19,971 nt of DNA from Chlorobiales bacterium (lineage in GTDB: Bacteria; Bacteroidota; Chlorobiia; Chlorobiales; Chlorobiaceae), in the NCBI GenBank assembly GCA_022360275.1, contig JAKSDC010000219.1, forward strand, positions 1 to 19,971. The letters run 5' to 3'. The notes below the pieces were generated by a model. It saw nothing but the letters and a program-made list of their open reading frames with translations. It had not been told where the DNA came from and did no database searches. This document shows positions 15,800 through 19,971 of the stretch, piece after piece (position 1 is the stretch's first letter; each line of letters starts with the position of its first letter). The position numbers and the translations under genes are program-made.

Positions 15800-16315
15800 T
15801 CACTCCCGGATCAGCCAGCGCTTGAACCCCTCAACTGTTTTTTCAAACTCATTTTCTTCGCCGGCAGCTTTTGGAGAACAGATAACCTGCTCATAACCAA
15901 CAAGCGCAAAGTAAATTGCCTTGTCGTAAAAAAAATTGAGCTGCTCACCGAACTGAATGACACGGTTAAGATCGATCCCCTCGGTCACAATGCCTTGGTC
16001 CTTGATGTACTGTACAAGCATATCTCTCTCAAGAATAAGAGCATAGACCATCTCGCTGGACTTGATACCGGCCTGAGCGCGTAATACCCCTATTTCCTTA
16101 AAATTCCGGGCGATTTCCCTGTCGATATTCTGCTGCTTTGCGACCCAGTCTCCAAGCTTTCTAAAACGGTCGAAGACAATATCGTGCAGCTCTTTTTTGG
16201 AAAACTTCGCGTAGCCGCTGGTAAGCGAGTTGGAGCGAACCTCCTCGACCCATTTGAGGGAAAGTGATTCGGCATGATCCTCAATAAGGCCAATAAAACG
16301 ATTAATAAGCAACAT
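15800..16315 (-). CDS. RsbRD N-terminal-like helical regulator, stand-alone
   Basis: 171 residues from the ATG at 16315, predicted all-alpha. The sequence fits the RsbRD-type N-terminal domain (RsbT co-antagonist, often fused to STAS or histidine kinase modules). It has an initial helix with E-S-L-S-L-K-W-V, a middle helix RFRKLGDWV, and the RAQAGIKSSEMVYAL segment, which matches the 'R..G.s..e.v' core. No output domain is attached, so it would act through a partner. The frame is open upstream to a TTG at 16390, but no ATG or clear ribosome site supports that. It ends before the terminator at 15759-15775. The family call is by pattern and moderate. Confidence 0.55.
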   Translation of the reverse strand: MLLINRFIGLIEDHAESLSLKWVEEVRSNSLTSGYAKFSKKELHDIVFDRFRKLGDWVAKQQNIDREIARNFKEIGVLRAQAGIKSSEMVYALILERDMLVQYIKDQGIVTEGIDLNRVIQFGEQLNFFYDKAIYFALVGYEQVICSPKAAGEENEFEKTVEGFKRWLIRE

Positions 16316-16451
16316 GTTGCGGTTATTTATGAATGGTAATACCTCTTGCCTTGAAAAGCTAAAAGTATTGAGAGAAGATTTCAAATACAATCCTTCTGTT
16401 TTCAGCCAAAACTCTCAGCAGGATCATGGGCAGGCATGCACTGAGACTGTT

Positions 16452-16748
16452 TCAAATGTTGGGGCTCTGTTTCTTACCCTGTCTGAGCCGGCTGGTTTTG
16501 GATGAAGGTTTTCTTTTAGGTTTGGTCCCCTTTTTTTTCCTGATCTTGTTGCCGGAAGTACCCGGCCGCTCCGACAGATCCAGTCCCTGCGTGCCGAAAA
16601 GCTCGGGATAGTAGCTCTTTTTCTTGTTGAATCTGTTCTTGCGATACCTTTTTTCAAGGTCCGCGTAGGGACTTGGAGGGTCTGGTGAGGTGTTCGGATT
16701 ATTGAAATTCGGTTCCTCAAGCACCGCCTCAAAATCATCCGAAACCAT
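16452..16748 (-). CDS. Unknown small charged protein, acidic head and basic tail
   Basis: 98 residues from the ATG at 16748 (a TTG at 16772 is possible). I do not recognise it. The first ~32 residues are acidic and rich in Pro and Asn (EEPNFNN, SPDPPSP). From residue 33 it is strongly basic with clusters such as KKK, RKKK, KPKRK and GKKQ, and no hydrophobic core or membrane segment. It looks disordered and could bind nucleic acid or ribosomes; that is inference. It is 136 bases upstream of the RsbRD-like start, on the same strand. No good ribosome site is visible, so it may not be expressed, but the bipartite composition argues for a real gene. Confidence 0.5.
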   Translation of the reverse strand: MVSDDFEAVLEEPNFNNPNTSPDPPSPYADLEKRYRKNRFNKKKSYYPELFGTQGLDLSERPGTSGNKIRKKKGTKPKRKPSSKTSRLRQGKKQSPNI

Positions 16749-17006
16749 CTCAGGATGACATTTCTTATGCAAGCTATTTCATGTTTATGTTAAAAATCCA
16801 GAATCGATATCTCTGAATATGATCAATGAACATGTATTTGTGTATTTCACATGACCGGGGGGTAGTAATTTAAGATTTTACCGGTAATATGCAAGAATGC
16901 AGATTCCTCCGAGGCTATACCAAAGAGAATAACGGATTTACCATTGCTTGTTGAGCCGAGATGTATTAAATTTCGGGGAAAAATAACCATTAACCCGGAG
17001 AATACC

Positions 17007-17189
17007 ATGATAGACATTCGCAAATGGATACTTGCCGTCATCTGCCCGCCAGCCGCCGTACTTGACAGAGAAGTCGGAACAATTATGCTCGTTGGGCTTT
17101 TAACGCTTCTATTCTGGGTTCCCGGTGTTGTCGCAGCACTTTTCCTCTTGATCCAGCAGCAGGTTCAGCACCACCAGCCTCAGGCGTAA
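17007..17189 (+). CDS. YqaE/Pmp3 family membrane peptide
   Basis: 60 residues from the ATG at 17007, with GGAG eight bases upstream. It has two membrane helices, about 6-18 and 25-47. The first contains the CPPAAV element and the second the 'W-V-P-G-V-V-A-A-L' element, matching the PPLAV and GxxPGxxHA pattern of Pmp3/YqaE proteolipids. The usual histidine of the second motif is replaced here by alanine. Family members are small inner-membrane peptides tied to salt, cold or membrane-potential stress in bacteria, yeast and plants. A universal stress protein gene follows 205 bases downstream on the same strand. Confidence 0.78.
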   Translation: MIDIRKWILAVICPPAAVLDREVGTIMLVGLLTLLFWVPGVVAALFLLIQQQVQHHQPQA

Positions 17190-17231
17190 CGACCTTCGTA
17201 TACAACCGGAGGTATGGCTGAGTAGTTCCTT

Positions 17232-17261
17232 CAGGTGTTGCCAAAGGACCTTTGTCACCTG
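17232..17261. other. Nested hairpin between the Pmp3 and UspA genes
   Basis: CAGGTG (17232-17237) pairs with CACCTG (17256-17261), and inside it AAAGG pairs with CCTTT. No T run follows. It lies in the 205-base gap, where I see no gene, and may be a weak terminator or part of the 5' leader of the stress-protein message. Confidence 0.3.
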
Positions 17262-17394
17262 CAAGACTCACCGGAGGAGGAACGATTGCATACTGCCAAG
17301 TCTGTTTCCGCGAGGGGAAAAAGCGGGTATACTTCGCTGGGGGTTGTTGCCTGGCAGGAACCGGCCCGGAACATTTCGAACAGGAAGTATGATC

Positions 17395-17895
17395 ATGAAG
17401 CTACTTGCGACTCTGGATTTCTCAGATGTGACGAATAATGTGGTTGCAGCCGCACGAAAACTGGCAGGCACCTCATCGGCAAGCGTTATCCTGCTGCATG
17501 TCATGCCGGAGGAAAAACATGATATCGAGTTTCATCCGACGATCGAGCCCCACTATCAACCGCCGGAAAAATACTACCGTGAACCGGAATCATCCGGAGA
17601 AGGGGATAACGTACCGATACTGCACGACAAGAGCTTCAAAACGTTACAGAATATCGCAGACACCCTCAACAATGACGGCATAGAAACCTCGTTTTCGATT
17701 GTACACGGCAATACCGTCGAGACAATTCTCGAACAGGCTGAAAAAGAAAAAGCAGACTTTATACTGCTCGGCTCCCACGGACACAAAACACTTTACCAGC
17801 TTGTTGTCGGCACTGTCTGTTCAGGAGTAGTCAACGACTCCCGCATTCCGGTTATCATAGTGCCGAGAACATCAAGTAAGAAGGGGGAAGCCTGA
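17395..17895 (+). CDS. Universal stress protein (UspA family), ATP-binding type
   Basis: 166 residues from the ATG at 17395, the start with the best-placed ribosome site (AGGA nine bases upstream; the ATG at 17389 is too close to it). A single Usp domain has the opening strand KLLATLDFSD and a polar insert of about 35 residues (residues 40-75). The ATP-binding motif G126-2X-G129-9X-G139-T140 is complete, ending with the IPVIIVPR strand. ATP-binding Usp proteins act as stress-linked signalling or metabolic switches in the cytoplasm. It follows the Pmp3-like gene, which suggests a small envelope-stress unit, although a 205-base gap separates them. The partner is unknown. Confidence 0.9.
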   Translation: MKLLATLDFSDVTNNVVAAARKLAGTSSASVILLHVMPEEKHDIEFHPTIEPHYQPPEKYYREPESSGEGDNVPILHDKSFKTLQNIADTLNNDGIETSFSIVHGNTVETILEQAEKEKADFILLGSHGHKTLYQLVVGTVCSGVVNDSRIPVIIVPRTSSKKGEA

Positions 17896-17966
17896 AGCCG
17901 CAGGGTCAGAATCAAGAATCCGGCGGAAAAACGAAAATCGCATGCTGTAAGACCTTCTGCCCATGA

Positions 17967-17987
17967 GTCTTATAGGGCCTATAAGAC
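17967..17987. terminator. Palindrome between converging uspA-like and nqrF genes
   Basis: GTCTTATAGG (17967-17976) and CCTATAAGAC (17978-17987) are perfect inverted copies around one G. It sits in a 114-base convergent gap and could stop transcription from both sides, but it has no T tract. A dispersed intergenic repeat is the alternative. Confidence 0.4.
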
Positions 17988-18009
17988 CCACGAACCCACA
18001 GTGGAATCA

Positions 18010-19239
18010 TCAGGAAAACTCATCGTACGAGATCATCTCCTCCTCCACCCCAAGGTTGTAAAGCATCTCTTCAACAGCCGCCACCATGACCGGCGGGCCG
18101 CACATGTAGTACTCGATCTCTTCCGGTTCTTCGTGGTCTTTGAGATAGTTCTCGTAAAGTACAGTATGGATGAAACCGGTAAATCCTTCCCAGTTATCTC
18201 CGGGGAGAGGATTGGAAAGTGCGACATGGTAGGAAAAATTCGGGAACTCGTCGGCAATGGCCCTGAACTCTTCATCATAGAACATCTCTTTGCGCGATCG
18301 GGCTCCGTACCAGAAAGAAACCTTGCGGCTGGTCTTCAATGTCTTGAACAGGTGAAAAAGGTGTGAACGCATCGGAGCCATTCCTGCGCCCCCCCCGATA
18401 TAAACCATTTCCCTTTCCGTATCCTTGATGAAAAACTCTCCGTAAGGACCCGAAACGCGTACCTTGTCATCCGGCTTGAGACTGTAGATATAGGAAGAGC
18501 CGACCCCCGGCAAAGCGCTGTCCCAACGGTCAGGGGGCGGTGTTGCAATACGAACGTTCAGTATGATGATATTGCCTTCGGCGGGATGGTTGGCCATGGA
18601 ATATGCCCTGAAGGTTGCCTGATCGTTGCAACCTACAAGCTGCCACATGTTGAACTTGTCCCAGTCCTCCCGGTACTCCTCTCCGATTTCGAAATCGGAA
18701 AACGGTATTTTCCGGTATTCGGGTATATCGATCTGGATATATCCCCCTGCTTTGAACGCGAGCCTTTCCTTTTCAGGCAATTCGAGGACAAGCTCCTTGA
18801 TAAACGTTGCTACACTACGGTTGGACCGAACAGTGCATTCCCACTGGCGGATATTGAACACCTCTTCAGGAACGTATATGTTCATCGGTTCCCTGACCTT
18901 CACCTGGCAGGATAAGCGGACATTCTGCTTGGCTTCCGGCCGTGAAATGTGGTTCAGCTCCGTAGGCAGTATCTGCCCGCCGCCTTCGGTAATCCGGCAC
19001 TTGCACATCCCGCAGGTACCTCCGCCGCCGCACGCGGAAGGAATGAAAATCTTTTCATCGGAAAGGGTGGACAACAAACTGCGCCCTGCACTTACCGACA
19101 GAGTTTTCTCATGATCGTCGTTGATGGTAATAACAACCTTGCCCTGTGGCAGCAGCTTGCTTGCAGCGGTGTTCAGCAACGTTACCAGCAGAATGACCAC
19201 CGCAACAAAAACCAGAACAGCCGAGAGAGTAACAAGCAT
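18010..19239 (-). CDS. nqrF: Na+-translocating NADH:quinone reductase subunit F
   Basis: 409 residues. An N-terminal membrane helix (about 3-23) is followed by a 2Fe-2S ferredoxin domain with C70, C76, C79 and C111, the exact spacing known for NqrF. An FAD domain comes next, with R211-A-Y-S214, then an NADH-binding domain with GGGAGMAP (283-290) and the MCGPPVM segment near the end. NqrF takes electrons from NADH and passes them through FAD and the iron-sulfur cluster into the Na+-pumping membrane subunits. The ATG at 19239 has AAGGA eight bases upstream. It lies 62 bases after nqrE, the last nqr gene in the usual A-F order. All cofactor residues are present. Confidence 0.97.
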   Translation of the reverse strand: MLVTLSAVLVFVAVVILLVTLLNTAASKLLPQGKVVITINDDHEKTLSVSAGRSLLSTLSDEKIFIPSACGGGGTCGMCKCRITEGGGQILPTELNHISRPEAKQNVRLSCQVKVREPMNIYVPEEVFNIRQWECTVRSNRSVATFIKELVLELPEKERLAFKAGGYIQIDIPEYRKIPFSDFEIGEEYREDWDKFNMWQLVGCNDQATFRAYSMANHPAEGNIIILNVRIATPPPDRWDSALPGVGSSYIYSLKPDDKVRVSGPYGEFFIKDTEREMVYIGGGAGMAPMRSHLFHLFKTLKTSRKVSFWYGARSRKEMFYDEEFRAIADEFPNFSYHVALSNPLPGDNWEGFTGFIHTVLYENYLKDHEEPEEIEYYMCGPPVMVAAVEEMLYNLGVEEEMISYDEFS

Positions 19240-19301
19240 TGATAGAATCCTTATAACTCAGTTACAGTGTACCACAAACAGAGCCGCTAATCAGCAGCTC
19301 A

Positions 19302-19928
19302 CTATAGATCGATTCCGGAGAACGACATGTACGCCATGGAAATCAGACCGGTCAACAGCATAGCTATACCCAACCCCCGCAGTCCTTTCGGAACGTCGGA
19401 ATATTTCAGTTTATAGCGCATGGTTGCCAGCGTTACGATTGCAAGAAAAAAACCAACTCCCGCACTTGTTCCGAACACAGCAGCTTCCACCAGGTTGTAC
19501 TCCCGTTCAACCATAAAGAGCGATGAGCCGAGAATTGCACAGTTTACCGCTATCAGCGGGAGAAATATGCCGAGAGATTGATAGAGCGTGGGGCTTACCC
19601 TGTCAAGCGTCATTTCCACAAGCTGCACCATAGCGGCAATGGTTGCGATAAAAACGATAAAGGTCAGAAAGCTCAGGTCAACCTGTTCCATACCTGCGAT
19701 ACCGGTCCAGACAAGGGCGCCCTTTTGCAGCAAATAATTCTTGATCATCCAGTTTGCAGGCACGGTGATCCCGTTGACAAAAATAACCGCCAGTCCCAGG
19801 CCGATAGATGTTTCGACCTTTTTCGATATGGCAAGGAACGAGCACATCCCGAGAAAGTATGCAAGCAGGATATTCTGGATAAAGATCGTCTCGACCGCCA
19901 GGCTGAGGTAATGCGACAAGGCTTCCAT
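19302..19928 (-). CDS. nqrE: Na+-translocating NADH:quinone reductase subunit E
   Basis: 208 residues with six membrane helices, the normal length for NqrE. Conserved helix segments include NILLAYFLGMCSFLA near 19-33 and NCAILGSSLFM near 124-134. The cysteines in these two helices (C29, C125) belong to the intramembrane iron centre shared with NqrD. The gene begins directly after the nqrD stop (TAGATG), with AAGGAGG inside the nqrD 3' end as its ribosome site. With NqrB and NqrD it forms the Na+ path in the inner membrane. Confidence 0.96.
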   Translation of the reverse strand: MEALSHYLSLAVETIFIQNILLAYFLGMCSFLAISKKVETSIGLGLAVIFVNGITVPANWMIKNYLLQKGALVWTGIAGMEQVDLSFLTFIVFIATIAAMVQLVEMTLDRVSPTLYQSLGIFLPLIAVNCAILGSSLFMVEREYNLVEAAVFGTSAGVGFFLAIVTLATMRYKLKYSDVPKGLRGLGIAMLLTGLISMAYMSFSGIDL

Positions 19929-19971
19929 CTATTCCTCCTTGTAACCGTTGATTGTTCTCTGCAGCCAGATA
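19929..19971 (-). CDS. nqrD: C-terminal end of Na+-translocating NADH:quinone reductase subunit D (partial)
   Basis: The last 13 codons before the TAG at 19929-19931 read IWLQRTINGYKEE. Position directly upstream of nqrE, in the canonical nqrD-nqrE order with touching stop and start codons, supports the call; the fragment is too short to recognise alone. It is cut by the window edge. Confidence 0.7.
   Translation of the reverse strand, partial: IWLQRTINGYKEE

Overview
The window looks like chromosome from a green sulfur bacterium (Chlorobi/Chlorobia), and a marine Prosthecochloris-like lineage is the best guess. The clues are two small class I c-type cytochromes of the c-555 kind, a Na+-translocating NADH:quinone reductase cluster (nqrDEF), a MoxR/DUF58/BatD-type set as in the Bacteroidetes/Chlorobi group, and housekeeping genes in order tsaD-yajC-carA. 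This assignment is inference from gene content; no rRNA or tRNA lies in the window to prove it.

Layout. 1-1026: an unidentified coding tail at the left edge, then a minus-strand MntA-HepT toxin-antitoxin pair. 1027-1725: a gene-poor stretch holding the wreck of a small transposase between imperfect inverted repeats. 1726-2160: a lone START/SRPBCC gene. 2223-5147 (minus): MoxR ATPase, DUF58 protein and a membrane protein of BatD/DUF4381 type. 5213-5428 (minus): a small two-helix membrane protein. 5460-10345 (plus): tsaD, yajC, carA, a TPR protein and a radical SAM enzyme. 10521-11366 (plus): two tandem c-type cytochromes, one a predicted lipoprotein and one soluble, separated by a strong hairpin. 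11436-12371 (minus): BASS-family transporter. 12601-14701 (plus): proC and a full-length BatD-like protein. 14673-16748 (minus): a broken moaE remnant, glycerophosphodiesterase, an RsbRD-like regulator and an unknown charged protein. 17007-17895 (plus): a YqaE/Pmp3 peptide and a universal stress protein. 18010-19971 (minus): nqrF, nqrE and the tail of nqrD.

How the genes fit together. Parts of a MoxR/Bat-type envelope system occur in three separate places (2223-5147, 8262-8927, 13409-14701), without the von Willebrand BatA/BatB proteins in this window. Electron transport is represented by the cytochrome pair and the NQR pump. Accessory or decaying elements are the MntA-HepT pair, the transposase relic and the moaE remnant. 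I saw no CRISPR array, prophage, intact insertion sequence or RNA gene. The most unusual local structures are the moaE remnant coupled to the glycerophosphodiesterase gene, a terminator hairpin that carries the likely ribosome binding site of that gene, and the lipid-anchored/soluble cytochrome duplication.
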